49,173 nt of DNA from Photobacterium pectinilyticum (GCF_024357955.1 NZ_JANEYT010000036.1:1-49173); one strand, 5' to 3'; positions 16,873-26,141 are shown, numbered from the stretch's first letter. Numbers and translations are program-made. Notes: generated by a model from the letters alone, not told the origin.

Positions 16873-18185
16873 GCCGTCTGGCGCTCCCAATCAGGCTCAT
16901 CACTGGCCAGTAAGCTGCAAAGCGTCGATGTTTTACGATCCAGCTCTTTCCACTCACTGTCTGCGGTCGATCCCGGAACGATACCGGCTCCGGCAAACAG
17001 GTGTAACTCGTCACCCATAATCAACGCACTACGGATAGCGACACAAAATTCACTGCGCCGCGCGCCCAGAAAACCGACCGCACCACTGTACCAACCACGG
17101 GCAAAGGGCTCATGCTCGCTGATAAAGTCCAACGCTTTATCCCTTGGCAGACCCGCAATGGCCGCCGTAGGCTGTAAGCTATCGAGCAGTTCCGAGTTTT
17201 CAACGCCGTCATTAAGTTGGGCATCGATTCCCCGCTTAAGGTGCTGTACCTTGCGCAGGCGAATAAGCTCTGGCGTCTGAGCCACATTCATGCTGATGCA
17301 ACGAGGAACCAAACGGTCAACGATATCATCCACGACCAAGCGGTTTTCATAACGGTTCTTGTTGTCATCAAGCAGCCATTGTGCCAAGCGATTATCTTCC
17401 GCCATGTCTACACCACGGCCGATAGTGCCTGCCAATGCCTCGGTGAGCAGGTCTTGCTCTTGGCGCAGGAACAACCGCTCAGGGGTCGAGCCGACAAAAC
17501 AATGCTTGGCATCGAGTGCCATCATAAAATGGAAGCTGTTATGGTTACTGTCACGGCTCGCTTTTAACAACTGGGCCGGAGAGACAGGCGTATCGAGGGT
17601 TAGGGTCGTTTTACGCGCCAAGACCACCTTCTCGAACACTTTCTGAGAAATTGCATCGAGGGCGTTACCTATCATCTGTGACCAGCCCGCGAAGTCCGGG
17701 CTATATGTCCGGCCTAAAATCTTGCTGGTGATCAGCGGGACTTCAACTGCATCAAGCGTTAGCTGGGCCAACGCCTCAACCACTTTTACTTGGCTCTCAG
17801 CAGACAGGTTCACAGCAATATTCCAGCCACCGTCCAAACGGAAGATTTCCAACAACGGCAGGAAGAAAAAAGAAGGCATGCATCGTCTGTTGCGCTGGGT
17901 ACGACCATCAAATGAGCGGCCTCCCCAAATACGCTGATCATCTGCCAGGATTTTCTCGGCAGCTTTAGGATCGGTAAATGTTTTAATTTGCCCGAGCGCC
18001 ACTACTTCCTCGCGGCAATCACGGGACTGCCAGTAAAACTTAGGAAACAGGGGTTGGGATTCCATCCAATCAATCAGATCGGTATTAGCCGGCAGATCCA
18101 GCTTTACCGTGATTCGTTGAGTTGTTGGCGTGGATTGTCGAATTTTTTCAAGTAGTAACTCAACGGCTTTTTGTAACGCGGTCAA
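16869..18185 (-). CDS. menF: isochorismate synthase MenF
   Basis: A 438-residue chorismate-utilising enzyme that converts chorismate to isochorismate for menaquinone. The C-terminal catalytic half has FHFMMALDAKHCFVGSTPERLFLR, the AGTIGRG loop, SELLDSLQPTAAIAGLPRDKAL, ARGWYSGAVGFLGARRSEFCVAIRSA and HLFAGAGIVPGSTADSEW, all hallmarks of isochorismate synthases. The position at the head of menD marks it as MenF rather than EntC. It is the first gene of the operon, and the promoter must lie in 18186-18728. Confidence 0.93.
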   Translation of the reverse strand: MTALQKAVELLLEKIRQSTPTTQRITVKLDLPANTDLIDWMESQPLFPKFYWQSRDCREEVVALGQIKTFTDPKAAEKILADDQRIWGGRSFDGRTQRNRRCMPSFFFLPLLEIFRLDGGWNIAVNLSAESQVKVVEALAQLTLDAVEVPLITSKILGRTYSPDFAGWSQMIGNALDAISQKVFEKVVLARKTTLTLDTPVSPAQLLKASRDSNHNSFHFMMALDAKHCFVGSTPERLFLRQEQDLLTEALAGTIGRGVDMAEDNRLAQWLLDDNKNRYENRLVVDDIVDRLVPRCISMNVAQTPELIRLRKVQHLKRGIDAQLNDGVENSELLDSLQPTAAIAGLPRDKALDFISEHEPFARGWYSGAVGFLGARRSEFCVAIRSALIMGDELHLFAGAGIVPGSTADSEWKELDRKTSTLCSLLASDEPDWERQTA

Positions 18186-18728
18186 GGTAACCTCACTCAG
18201 CTCTCAAGCACAAAATTGGCTCATCCCTGGCTGACGGTAAATGGCTAATCAATTAGCATCTTTCGCCCTATATGTGGTCCTCCAGCAAATCAAACAGCTG
18301 CAAACAATAGACCACATACGAATGCTGGCATTCTACCTCAGAACTCCTATTCTGACTAATAAAGTAATGACTCAACATGAGTCTTCATATCTCATCACAA
18401 TTCAATGCATCGGCCCCATAATGACCGAGCAGTGCTGATAGCGGGCGAACAAGATATTATTTTGCCGTCAATTTCGACAATTCCGGCTCAAATAGCGGCA
18501 TTTTTTGTTTAAATCTCCAGCAAACCCCTGCATTGTAATATTTTATTCTACTCAAAGAGGTGAATACCCCCTGTTTTGTCACCCATCCAGTGGATCCCAC
18601 CTGACAAGTTAGAATTTAATTATACAAACAACTATTTTACGCTACTTATTCCTGCTGGGTGTTTATTTATTAAGGTTTTATAGTGTAATTTGTTGTAATT
18701 AACGGCTTGAAACAGGATACCACCACTA
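18186..18728. promoter_or_regulatory. 543-bp divergent regulatory gap between menF and alaA
   Basis: No convincing gene is seen. A 65-codon plus-strand frame at 18241 has no family look or ribosome site. Three inverted repeats stand on the menF side: GCTAAT/ATTAGC (18244-18249 and 18252-18257), a 9-bp pair TATGTGGTC/GACCACATA (18271-18279 and 18310-18318) and GACTCA-ACA-TGAGTC (18369-18383). They are candidate operators for the men operon. Regulator identities are unknown. The alaA-proximal part is AT-rich and promoter-like. Confidence 0.5.
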
Positions 18729-19943
18729 ATGCAAAACATCGGGATGTCATCAAAACTCAACAATGTCTGTTACGACATTCGAGGTCCCGTTCTGAAGCAT
18801 GCCAAGCGCATGGAAGAGGAAGGGCATAAAATACTCAAACTTAATATCGGCAACCCTGCGCCGTTCGGTTTTGATGCCCCTGATGAAATTCTGGTGGACG
18901 TGATCCGTAACCTGCCGACATCTCAAGGCTACTGTGACTCCAAGGGTATCTACTCGGCCCGAAAAGCGGTAGTCCAGCATTACCAAAAACGCGGAATGCT
19001 TGATCTGGATGTGGAAGATGTCTACATCGGCAACGGTGTTTCCGAATTGATTGTGATGGCGATGCAAGCGCTGCTCAACAACAATGATGAAATGCTGGTT
19101 CCATCACCGGATTACCCGCTATGGACTGCCGCAGTCTCGCTATCTGGCGGCAAAGCCGTGCACTATACCTGTGACGAGCAATCCGACTGGTATCCAGATC
19201 TCGACGATATCCGCAGCAAAATCACCCCGAACACCCGCGGGATTGTACTGATCAACCCGAACAACCCGACAGGGGCTGTTTACAGCCGAGACTTCCTGCT
19301 GGAAGTGGTAGAAATCGCCCGCCAGCACAAGCTGATCATTTTTGCCGATGAGATCTATGACAAGATCTTATACGAGGGTGCCCAGCACACCTCGATTGCA
19401 CCACTAGCCGAAGACGTATTCTGTGTGACCTTCAACGGTCTATCCAAATCATACCGGGTATGTGGCTTCCGGGCCGGGTGGATGGTCTTGTCCGGCCCTA
19501 AGCATATGGCTAAAAGCTATATTGAAGGGCTAGAGATGCTCTCATCGATGCGCTTGTGTGCCAATGTGCCGATGCAGCACGCCATCCAGACCGCACTGGG
19601 TGGCTACCAGAGTATCAATGAGCTGATCTTGCCGGGCGGCCGTTTGCTAGAACAGCGTGACCGCGCCTATGATTTACTGACATCAATTCCGGGTGTGTCC
19701 TGTGTGAAGCCTAAAGGGGCTTTGTACCTGTTCCCGAAACTGGATCAGAAAAAATTCAACATCACCGATGACCAGCGCTTCGCCTTGGATTTCCTCCAGC
19801 AGGAGAAGGTGCTGGTTGTTCACGGTACCGGCTTCAACTGGAAGCAACCGGATCATTTCCGCATCGTTACCTTGCCACGGGTCGATGACTTGGAAATGGC
19901 GATGGGACGTTTGGAGCGCTTCCTACACGGTTACCGTCAGTAA
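18729..19943 (+). CDS. alaA: alanine-synthesising aminotransferase AlaA
   Basis: A 404-residue PLP-dependent aminotransferase closely matching E. coli AlaA (YfbQ), which forms alanine from pyruvate and glutamate. Shared stretches include [82 protein letters not shown] and [11 protein letters not shown]. The PLP lysine is in [12 protein letters not shown] at about residue 240. The first ATG keeps the same N-terminal length as E. coli. An ATG 5 codons later is possible. The gene is followed 2 nt after its stop by an 11-copy heptamer array and then by yfbR, the same neighbour as in E. coli. Confidence 0.95.
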   Translation: MQNIGMSSKLNNVCYDIRGPVLKHAKRMEEEGHKILKLNIGNPAPFGFDAPDEILVDVIRNLPTSQGYCDSKGIYSARKAVVQHYQKRGMLDLDVEDVYIGNGVSELIVMAMQALLNNNDEMLVPSPDYPLWTAAVSLSGGKAVHYTCDEQSDWYPDLDDIRSKITPNTRGIVLINPNNPTGAVYSRDFLLEVVEIARQHKLIIFADEIYDKILYEGAQHTSIAPLAEDVFCVTFNGLSKSYRVCGFRAGWMVLSGPKHMAKSYIEGLEMLSSMRLCANVPMQHAIQTALGGYQSINELILPGGRLLEQRDRAYDLLTSIPGVSCVKPKGALYLFPKLDQKKFNITDDQRFALDFLQQEKVLVVHGTGFNWKQPDHFRIVTLPRVDDLEMAMGRLERFLHGYRQ

Positions 19944-19945
19944 CG

Positions 19946-20022
19946 TGGCGATTGGCGATTGGCGATTGGCGATTGGCGATTGGCGATTGGCGATTGGCGA
20001 TTGGCGATTGGCGATTGGCGAT
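19946..20022 (+). repeat. heptanucleotide tandem repeat, 11 copies of TGGCGAT
   Basis: Eleven perfect head-to-tail copies of TGGCGAT (77 bp) start 2 nt after the alaA stop codon, followed by TCAG. All copies are identical, which points to recent slippage or expansion. The same unit recurs after folD (35807). Confidence 0.97.
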
Positions 20023-20034
20023 TCAGAAAACTAT

Positions 20035-20069
20035 AGGGCAGGATGTCAAAATCAACACCCTGCCCTTTT
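20035..20069 (+). terminator. rho-independent terminator after alaA
   Basis: AGGGCAGG (20035-20042) pairs with CCTGCCCT (20059-20066), with TGT/ACA pairing further in the loop, then TTTT. It lies downstream of the heptamer array, so the array is transcribed as part of the alaA 3' untranslated region. Confidence 0.7.
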
Positions 20070-20107
20070 ACTTAACAAATAACAGATCTTGGGCTCTTTT
20101 ACCCAGA

Positions 20108-20140
20108 GCCTCTGGCCGCTCTTGCCCCTGGCCTCTAGCC
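20108..20140 (-). repeat. decayed heptamer array upstream of yfbR
   Basis: GCC triplets at 20108, 20115, 20124, 20131 and 20138 (mostly 7 bp apart) read on the minus strand as GGCTAGA, GGCCAGG and GGCAAGA-like units. This matches the GGC-N-A core of the perfect arrays, in the opposite orientation to the TGGCGAT array 90 bp away. Confidence 0.45.
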
Positions 20141-20238
20141 TGCTTCCCAACATTTTATCGTTTGCTTCGCGGTAAATTCTGTTACCTTTAAAAGATATCT
20201 GATTTTGTTCCCTGTCCTCACCGCCAAGAAGTATCGCT

Positions 20239-20823
20239 ATGAAACAAAGCCATTTTTTTGCTCACCTTGCTCGAATGAAATTAATCCAACGCTGGCCGTT
20301 GATGCGCAGTGTCGAAACCGAAAACATCTCAGAGCATAGCCTTCAAGTCGCTTTTGTCGCCCATGCCCTCGCTTTGATCAAAAACCGTAAATTCAGCGGC
20401 AATACCAATCCTGAGCGGATAGCACTACTGGCCATGTTCCACGACTGCAGCGAAGTATTAACTGGGGATATGCCAACCCCTATCAAGTACTACAATCCGG
20501 CTATTGCCGAGGAGTATAAAAAAATAGAGCTCGCAGCCGAGAAGAAGTTACTGTCTATGCTGCCCGAAGAATTTCGTGATGACTACGCCCCGCTACTCGA
20601 TAGCCATCAGGTAGACAAAGACGATTACGCTATCGTCAAGCAAGCCGACAGCCTGTGTGCTTACCTCAAATGCCTCGAAGAGCTCAATGCGGGGAACCAC
20701 GAATTTACCTCGGCCAAAAACAACCTTGAGCAGACCTTGCATAACCGAACGACCCCAGAGATGGAATATTTCCTAAAGACATTTGTCGACAGCTTTAATC
20801 TAACCCTTGATGAGATCAGCTAA
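20239..20823 (+). CDS. yfbR: 5'-deoxynucleotidase YfbR
   Basis: A 194-residue HD-domain phosphohydrolase that removes phosphate from deoxyribonucleoside 5'-monophosphates. The metal ligands are in the [15 protein letters not shown] segment (His33), [19 protein letters not shown] (His68-Asp69) and the later [15 protein letters not shown] (Asp near 137), all in the family's spacing. Length equals the usual 190-200 residues. Its TAA overlaps the ATG of the next gene by 1 nt (TAATG), coupling it to a second HD-domain nucleotide phosphohydrolase, so together they act on the deoxynucleotide pool. Confidence 0.93.
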   Translation: MKQSHFFAHLARMKLIQRWPLMRSVETENISEHSLQVAFVAHALALIKNRKFSGNTNPERIALLAMFHDCSEVLTGDMPTPIKYYNPAIAEEYKKIELAAEKKLLSMLPEEFRDDYAPLLDSHQVDKDDYAIVKQADSLCAYLKCLEELNAGNHEFTSAKNNLEQTLHNRTTPEMEYFLKTFVDSFNLTLDEIS

Positions 20824-22199
20824 TGACAGTTATCTCCCTCTCTCCTGAATTTAACCAACAGTGGGAAGCACGCAAAAGCAATGAGCAAAAAATGCGGCGC
20901 AACGACCACCGCTCGGCTTACCAGCGTGACCGAGCAAGGATCCTTCATTCCGCCGCGTTTCGTCGTTTGCAAGCGAAAACCCAAGTCCACGGTGCCGGGC
21001 ATCATGACTTCTACCGTACCCGCCTGACCCACTCACTGGAAGCCTCACAAATTGGCACCGGTATTGTGGCCCAGTTGAAGATCAAGCAGCCTAAATTTCG
21101 AGAAGTGCTTCCATCAAATAGCCTGATGGAAAGTATTTGCCTTGCCCATGATATCGGTCATCCCCCTTTCGGACACGGCGGTGAAGTTGCTCTTAACTAC
21201 ATGATGCGAGAGCACGGTGGGTTCGAGGGCAATGCCCAGACGTTTAGAATAGTCACTCTGCTTGAACCGTATACTGAGCACTTTGGTATGAACCTGTCAC
21301 GGCGAACCTTGCTCGGGCTACTGAAATACCCCGCTTTTATTAGCCATACCCGGGCGACAGAGCTACCTGCGGATGTCCATCATTTCCGCCACCTCAAGGC
21401 CAAGGATTGGTACCCCGCCAAGGGGATCTACAATGATGACAGTACGACCTTTGACTGGGTATTGGCACCATTATCCAACCATGATCGCCAGCTCTTTAGC
21501 CAAATGCGCAGTGAGCGCACCAAGCCGAATGAGCACTTGAAAACCCAATACAAATCACTGGACTGCTCTATCATGGAGCTGGCCGATGACATCGCCTACG
21601 GCGTCCATGACTTGGAAGATGCGATTGTGATGGGAATTGTCACCCGTGAGCAATGGCAAGAAGCGGTTGCCAGCAAGCTGGCCGATTGCGGCGAGCCGTG
21701 GCTGGAAGAGCGAATCGGGGTATTGAGTGACCAATTGTTTGGCACCCACCACCAGCGCAAGGATTCAATTGGGGCGATGGTCAATACCCTGCTAACCTCG
21801 ATCCATATTGCCCCAACGATCCAAAATGGTATCGATAGCTTCGAAGCTCCCCTTTTACAGTGGAACGCCTTTCTATCAGAGCCGATGGAGCAAGTGCTGG
21901 AGGTGCTCAAACAGTTCGTCAGCCAATATGTAGTCCATAAGCCAGATATCCAGCTATTGGAATATAAAGGCCAACAATTGGTGATGGAGTTGTTCGAGGC
22001 CTTTGCATCGGATCCTGAGCGCTTGCTGCCGGAAAATACCCGCGAACGCTGGCGCCAAAGCAATGACAAGGGGGAAAATTCCCACCGGATCATCGCCGAT
22101 TATATTTCAGGCATGACCGACGGCTTTGCCCAGCGGCTATACAGCACCTTATTCCAACCCACTTCGGCCAGTGGCATTGGTTTTCACGGAGGGGATTAA
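20823..22199 (+). CDS. dgt: dGTPase-like HD-domain triphosphohydrolase
   Basis: A 458-residue deoxynucleoside triphosphate triphosphohydrolase of the dGTPase-like family, which releases tripolyphosphate from dNTPs. Seen are [33 protein letters not shown] (His of the first HD motif), [15 protein letters not shown] (His-Asp pair), then [13 protein letters not shown] and the [17 protein letters not shown] motif (Asp). The start ATG overlaps the yfbR stop. It may be a paralogue of E. coli Dgt rather than the strict orthologue, as vibrios carry shorter anti-mutator-type versions. The 3' end runs straight into a heptamer repeat. Confidence 0.85.
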   Translation: MTVISLSPEFNQQWEARKSNEQKMRRNDHRSAYQRDRARILHSAAFRRLQAKTQVHGAGHHDFYRTRLTHSLEASQIGTGIVAQLKIKQPKFREVLPSNSLMESICLAHDIGHPPFGHGGEVALNYMMREHGGFEGNAQTFRIVTLLEPYTEHFGMNLSRRTLLGLLKYPAFISHTRATELPADVHHFRHLKAKDWYPAKGIYNDDSTTFDWVLAPLSNHDRQLFSQMRSERTKPNEHLKTQYKSLDCSIMELADDIAYGVHDLEDAIVMGIVTREQWQEAVASKLADCGEPWLEERIGVLSDQLFGTHHQRKDSIGAMVNTLLTSIHIAPTIQNGIDSFEAPLLQWNAFLSEPMEQVLEVLKQFVSQYVVHKPDIQLLEYKGQQLVMELFEAFASDPERLLPENTRERWRQSNDKGENSHRIIADYISGMTDGFAQRLYSTLFQPTSASGIGFHGGD

Positions 22200-22200
22200 G

Positions 22201-22239
22201 CGATAGGCGATAGGCGATAGGCGCTTTTAGCCCCTCGCC
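22201..22239. repeat. short heptamer arrays facing each other between dgt and tapT
   Basis: Three copies of CGATAGG (22201-22221) begin 1 nt after the dgt stop. The tapT side carries two minus-strand units (GCC at 22230 and 22237, 7 bp apart). The two sides are partly complementary (GGCGATAGG with CCCCTCGCC), so the transcript could fold into a hairpin across the TTTTA loop and may serve as the shared terminator of the convergent genes. Confidence 0.6.
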
Positions 22240-22242
22240 AAG

Positions 22243-22863
22243 CTACTTCCCATAATTTTTCTCAAACACCCCTTCAGGCATCTGCTGGATCTGGAACTCG
22301 ATCATTTGATTGAACGCTTCGAGCAGCGAAGCGAATTTATCATCCTCCCCTTCCAAGGCGGTAAGAGCGAGGTAGCCGGCTTCTACCGTCGATACCCCCT
22401 CTGATTTAGGTGATTTTCGAATTCGGTAGTTACCCTGATCGACATTATCAAGCGCCACCGTAGGCAACTGCTGCAAGTTGGTCGATAGTTGCCACATCTT
22501 ATAGGCTTTCTTCCAGGTACCATCAAGTATAATCAATGTCCGTTTGGTTAACGCAGCTTGAGTTTGATTAGACCCAGCAAGGCTCGAAATAGGGACAGCT
22601 TCTTCCCCCGGGTAAACCACCCAAGCCTGACGGTCTTGTTCGGCCAGCAATTGGTTGATTTCTTCATGGTGTGAAAAGTCTTCGCCCACCCACAGTTTGG
22701 CGTTAGGAAGCGATAAAGTCAGGATCCTTGCGGTACCAATCGGACGCTTTACTTCCGTTGGATGTTGTAAAATCCACAATTCAGTTTTAGCATCAAGCTG
22801 TTGGATCCAGCGGCAAATACATGCCTTGGTTGCTTTACCGCACTTTTCACAATATCGACTCAT
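22243..22863 (-). CDS. tapT: tRNA-uridine aminocarboxypropyltransferase (DTW domain, TapT/YfiP)
   Basis: A 206-residue DTW-domain protein. Its family transfers the 3-amino-3-carboxypropyl group of SAM onto uridine in the variable loop of tRNA (acp3U47). The N-terminal MSRYCEKCGKATKACIC has the CxxC...CxC zinc-type cluster (Cys5, 8, 15, 17). The DTW-type motif is LDGTWKKAYKM, followed by YRIRKSPKSEGVSTVEA. The start at 22863 puts the cysteine cluster at the N-terminus as in relatives. The open frame upstream is not family-like. Its start is only 10 nt from the start of the divergent rhombosortase. Confidence 0.87.
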   Translation of the reverse strand: MSRYCEKCGKATKACICRWIQQLDAKTELWILQHPTEVKRPIGTARILTLSLPNAKLWVGEDFSHHEEINQLLAEQDRQAWVVYPGEEAVPISSLAGSNQTQAALTKRTLIILDGTWKKAYKMWQLSTNLQQLPTVALDNVDQGNYRIRKSPKSEGVSTVEAGYLALTALEGEDDKFASLLEAFNQMIEFQIQQMPEGVFEKNYGK

Positions 22864-22873
22864 CGAGGTAGCC

Positions 22874-23434
22874 TTGTCTATTCGCATCTTCGTTTTCATT
22901 ATCATCGGTATAATGGCCGTTGCCCAATTACCCAGCCTCCAACCACTGCTCGTCTGGCAGCGCCCTGACATCGCGCATGGTGAAATTTGGCGACTCGTCA
23001 GCGGCAACCTAACCCATACCAATTGGCCACACATGATAATGAACAGTCTCGGCTTGGCAATCATTACCTTCATCTTTCGCCGCTATCTTACCTCAACGCA
23101 CCTTGCCTTGCTGATCCTGTCCATATCTGGATTTATTGGCGTTACCCTATGGCTCAGCCCGATGGGCTGGTATGCAGGGCTGTCAGGCGTGCTCCACGGA
23201 CTGTTTGCCTGGGGCGCGATACAGGATGTAAAAGCGAAAGATAAATTCGGCTGGGTACTGCTGGTAGCGGTTATAGGCAAAGCCCTGTGGGAACAAGTTT
23301 CAGGAGGCTCAGCAAGCTCTGCCGAGCTGATTGGCGCCAGGGTGGCTGTAGAGGCTCACCTAGCAGGTGTTTTAGGCGGCTTGCTCTTTGCCGCGGCGGA
23401 GCTAATTAAAAAGAAGATTGCAATTGAGAATTAG
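22874..23434 (+). CDS. rrtA: rhombosortase-type rhomboid intramembrane serine protease
   Basis: A 186-residue, six-helix rhomboid protease. The catalytic serine is in GLSGVLHG (Ser104) and the histidine in AVEAHLAGVLGG (His162). HMIMN (His53 and Asn57) is the oxyanion motif. The compact size and the AHLAGVLGG end fit rhombosortases, which process proteins carrying a C-terminal GlyGly-CTERM signal. The start is set at TTG 22874 because GAGG lies 5 nt before it and it precedes the first membrane helix (IRIFVFIIIGIMAVAQL). No ATG or GTG fits. Its promoter must lie inside tapT on the opposite strand. Substrates would be encoded elsewhere. Confidence 0.8.
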   Translation: MSIRIFVFIIIGIMAVAQLPSLQPLLVWQRPDIAHGEIWRLVSGNLTHTNWPHMIMNSLGLAIITFIFRRYLTSTHLALLILSISGFIGVTLWLSPMGWYAGLSGVLHGLFAWGAIQDVKAKDKFGWVLLVAVIGKALWEQVSGGSASSAELIGARVAVEAHLAGVLGGLLFAAAELIKKKIAIEN

Positions 23435-23503
23435 TTGCACTTAAAATGCACCTTAATGGTATCGGTCTTGTTTGGCTAAGTGTATTTATGAGTGAGAATC
23501 AAA

Positions 23504-23695
23504 ATGGCTTTGGAATCTGAAATTTTATATCGCATCAATGTCTCTCTGCCGACAGGTATTGTGAGAGTGGGTTCAAGAGGAAAATACAAATTCCCACTTG
23601 AAGCCACTAAGCAAATAGCCAAAGCCTATGAAGATGATGGCTATCAGATCCATCTTACTCCAGCCAGACCACGCTTTACCTTCAGTGCGTGCTAA
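23504..23695 (+). CDS. small hypothetical protein
   Basis: A 63-residue product starting MALESEILYRINVSLPTGIV, taken from the ATG at 23504. An ATG 4 codons upstream is also possible. Charged and aliphatic residues alternate (ESEILYRINVSL, TKQIAKAYEDDGYQIHLT), as in a small soluble alpha-beta protein, with no signal peptide or membrane segment. I do not recognise the family. It lies alone between the rhombosortase and the convergent comEA-like gene, followed by an 8-bp hairpin (23708-23735) without a T run. Confidence 0.5.
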   Translation: MALESEILYRINVSLPTGIVRVGSRGKYKFPLEATKQIAKAYEDDGYQIHLTPARPRFTFSAC

Positions 23696-23768
23696 TAGCT
23701 CACAAATAAAGGAGAACGACTAACCTCTCTCCTTTAGGTAACTTACGGCAGGTTAGGTACAGCAACCA

Positions 23769-24065
23769 TTATTGGAGCTTGATCCGCTCACGGTTCTTTT
23801 CAACCGTAGACGTACCAATACCCTTCACTTTGATGAGATCTTCCGGTATAGCAAAAGGCCCATTGGTATCACGATATTCAATAATACTGGCAGCTTTGTC
23901 CGGCCCAATTCCCACCAGTAACTTATCCAGCTCTTCTGCATTGGCATCATTAATATTAATCGTAATTTCAATGCCCTCATGACTCTCACCACTGGCAACC
24001 GCAGGTAATGCCAAGCCTACCCCCAGCGCAACAACCAACGACATAGATACAATCGCTTTCTTCAT
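23769..24065 (-). CDS. ComEA-like helix-hairpin-helix protein, secreted
   Basis: A 98-residue protein with a signal peptide (MKKAIVSMSLVVALGVGLALPAVAS, residues 1-25) and a C-terminal helix-hairpin-helix DNA-binding pair (INDANAEELDKLLVGIGPDKAASIIEYR and DLIKVKGIGTSTVEKNRERI). It fits the ComEA/YbaV family. In Vibrio, ComEA is the periplasmic DNA receptor that pulls in DNA during natural transformation. The start at 24065 follows an AAGGAG ribosome site, while an earlier in-frame ATG adds only MYTRRKR. It lies behind ppiD as in E. coli ybaV, so it may be ComEA or the simple YbaV-type paralogue. Confidence 0.82.
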   Translation of the reverse strand: MKKAIVSMSLVVALGVGLALPAVASGESHEGIEITININDANAEELDKLLVGIGPDKAASIIEYRDTNGPFAIPEDLIKVKGIGTSTVEKNRERIKLQ

Positions 24066-24146
24066 CCTTTTTCTCCTTGTATACATTCAGGGGTTAGAGT
24101 GGCGAAGCACTCGCTGGCTGTATATGGGGAATGTTTTTCTTTGCAC

Positions 24147-24180
24147 AAAAAAACGACGGGCCGCACAATGGCGGCCCGTC
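24147..24180 (-). terminator. strong terminator between ppiD and the comEA-like gene
   Basis: A 10-bp perfect GC-rich stem, GACGGGCCGC (24155-24164) with GCGGCCCGTC (24171-24180), 6-nt loop, and a T run on the minus strand (24147-24153). It ends ppiD and isolates the comEA-like gene. Confidence 0.9.
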
Positions 24181-24200
24181 TAGCAACGTATTAATTACAC

Positions 24201-26084
24201 TTAATGCGTTGTTGTATCCAACACTGGGTAAGATACCTTGGCTGCATTACGCAGTACATCCAGGGTAGCCATAACATCCTGCTGAGCATGCATTTGCTCA
24301 AGCTGCTGTGACATCTGCTGATCAACACCATCAACATCGGCTTCAACCACATTGTCCAGCGCGATAATTAGCATGTTGCCAGTCATATCACGTGTCACAC
24401 CGTATACCGGTGCATCGTCTGCTGGCTTAGCAAGACCAAACGCAACTTGAGCAATCTGGCGATCTGCCCCCATACGGTTGATGGTTTCAGGCTCAGAGAA
24501 GCTCAGGCCTTCGTCTGCCAACACTTGTGTGTTGCCAGCTCGTAGGGCGGCAACCAGCTCATCCGCTTTCGCGTTAGCCGCTTCCTCGCCTTTGACAGCT
24601 GATAGCTGCTGTTTAACGTTCGCTGATACCTCGTCAAATGGCAATACCATTTCAGGGCGAGAGTCATCAACACGTACAACAACAACATGCTCAGGACCAA
24701 GCTCGATAATATCTGAGTTCAGGCCATCTTCACGCACTTCAGGGCTGTACAACGCCTGCAGTACCGCTGGGTTGGCCAGCACACCCGGCGCATCTGACTG
24801 AGAAATAAAGTCAGTGGTCTGAATCGTCGCATCAACCGCCGTCGCCGCATCCTCTAGTGTGTCTGGCATTTCGAACGCTTTCTCAGCTAGCTGGGTCTGC
24901 AGATCGTAAAACGCTTCTGCCGCACGCTGCTCACGCAGTTCAGCAAAGATTTCATCACGAACCTCAGCAAATGGCTTCACTGTCGGCTCTTTGATATCGT
25001 CCAGTTTGATGATGTGGTAACCGAAGTCAGACTCAACAACACCAGAAACGTCACCTTTGTTCAGGGCAAATGCCGCCTCTTCAAAGGCAGGATCCATCAC
25101 ACCGCGCTCAAACCAATCTAGCTTACCGCCATCTTTACCGCTGAAGGTGTCATCAGAAGATGTCTTCGCCAATTCAGCAAAGTCAGCACCGCTGTTTAGC
25201 TCTGCCAGTAAATCTTCAGCTTTAGTCTTCGCTTCGCTACCTTTACCTTGAACCAGAATATGGCTTGCTTGGCGCTGCTCAGCAGTACCGTATTTATTTT
25301 GGTTCTCATCATAGCTTGCTTTAGCATCATCTTCAGAAACGCTTAGCGTCTCTTTCAGGTTGGTGCCAGACAACTCGATGTAAGCCGCTTTCACTTGATC
25401 TGGGCGGGTGAACTGCTGCGGGTTCTGCTCGTAGTATGCGAGTGCTTCCTCATCAGTAACCTCGGCTTTGTTGGTAAACTCAGCCACATCCAGTGTCAGG
25501 GTGCGAATTTCACGCTCCTGGCGCTCAAGCTTAGTCAATGCTGCCACTTCGTTACCCAACGCGAAATCACTGCCTTGGATAGCCAACAACAGCTGCTGAC
25601 GCAGCAAATCGGTTCGCATAGATTCCGCAAACATATCAGGTGTTAGACCTGAACGACGCAGCAGTGCGTTGTACTGTTCATTATCAAAGGCACCATCGCG
25701 CTGGAACTCAGGCATAGAAAGAATAACCTGAGTTACCTGCTGATCGCTGATACGCAGACCAAGTTCATTGGCACGCTGCTCAATCAGCAGGTCATTGACC
25801 ATGCGGTCTAGCACACTGCGGCGGAACTGCTGCACGTAAGCTGGGTCACCCATCAGGGTCGAGAAATAATCGCCCAGCTGCGCCTGCATGCGGTTACGCT
25901 CGTTCTGATAAGCCATTTCGAACTCGCGCTGACTAATTTCACGATCATCCACTTTCGCGGCAACTTGCTCGCTTCCGCCTGCTAGGTAGCTACCTACCCC
26001 TGCGAAAACAAAAGAAAAAATAATCAGACCAAGAATAATCTTAACCCAAATACTGCTCGCGCCTTCGCGCATACGCTCCATCAT
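24201..26084 (-). CDS. ppiD: periplasmic folding chaperone PpiD
   Basis: A 627-residue inner-membrane-anchored parvulin-type protein that helps newly exported proteins at the SecYEG exit. A cytoplasmic MMERMREGASSIW leads to one membrane helix (VKIILGLIIFSFVFAGVGSYLA, about 14-35). A SurA-like chaperone region follows, then the PpiC domain near residues 265-360 (RQASHILVQGKG, LAKTSSDDTFSGKDGGKLDWFERG, VVESDFGYHIIKLDDI). Size and the MME N-terminus agree with E. coli PpiD (623 residues). It follows hupB, as in E. coli. Confidence 0.95.
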   Translation of the reverse strand: MMERMREGASSIWVKIILGLIIFSFVFAGVGSYLAGGSEQVAAKVDDREISQREFEMAYQNERNRMQAQLGDYFSTLMGDPAYVQQFRRSVLDRMVNDLLIEQRANELGLRISDQQVTQVILSMPEFQRDGAFDNEQYNALLRRSGLTPDMFAESMRTDLLRQQLLLAIQGSDFALGNEVAALTKLERQEREIRTLTLDVAEFTNKAEVTDEEALAYYEQNPQQFTRPDQVKAAYIELSGTNLKETLSVSEDDAKASYDENQNKYGTAEQRQASHILVQGKGSEAKTKAEDLLAELNSGADFAELAKTSSDDTFSGKDGGKLDWFERGVMDPAFEEAAFALNKGDVSGVVESDFGYHIIKLDDIKEPTVKPFAEVRDEIFAELREQRAAEAFYDLQTQLAEKAFEMPDTLEDAATAVDATIQTTDFISQSDAPGVLANPAVLQALYSPEVREDGLNSDIIELGPEHVVVVRVDDSRPEMVLPFDEVSANVKQQLSAVKGEEAANAKADELVAALRAGNTQVLADEGLSFSEPETINRMGADRQIAQVAFGLAKPADDAPVYGVTRDMTGNMLIIALDNVVEADVDGVDQQMSQQLEQMHAQQDVMATLDVLRNAAKVSYPVLDTTTH

Positions 26085-26123
26085 AATTTGCCGTATCTCC
26101 TACCTATTCGATTTGGCATGGTA

Positions 26124-26141
26124 ATACCAATCTGTGATAAG
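26124..26141. repeat. possible solo end of the MITE-like repeat
   Basis: ATACCAATCTGTGATAAG matches the terminal sequence of the repeats at 33993 and 41874 with one extra base. No matching second end is visible nearby. It lies in the hupB-ppiD gap. Confidence 0.3.

Noticed and set aside
18241..18438. 65-codon plus-strand frame in the menF-alaA gap
   Set aside because: No ribosome site and no protein-like pattern. It overlaps the inverted repeats that are better read as regulatory DNA.
19946..20022. CRISPR array
   Set aside because: The unit is 7 bp with no spacers and no cas genes are present. It is a simple tandem repeat.
22655..22873. N-terminal extension of the rhombosortase from the ATG at 22655
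   Set aside because: The added 73 residues are the shadow of tapT on the other strand. The ribosome site GAGG and the first membrane helix fit the TTG at 22874.
22864..23073. N-terminal extension of TapT from the ATG at 23073
   Set aside because: The family cysteine cluster begins at the Met at 22863. The extra 70 residues are antisense to the rhombosortase.
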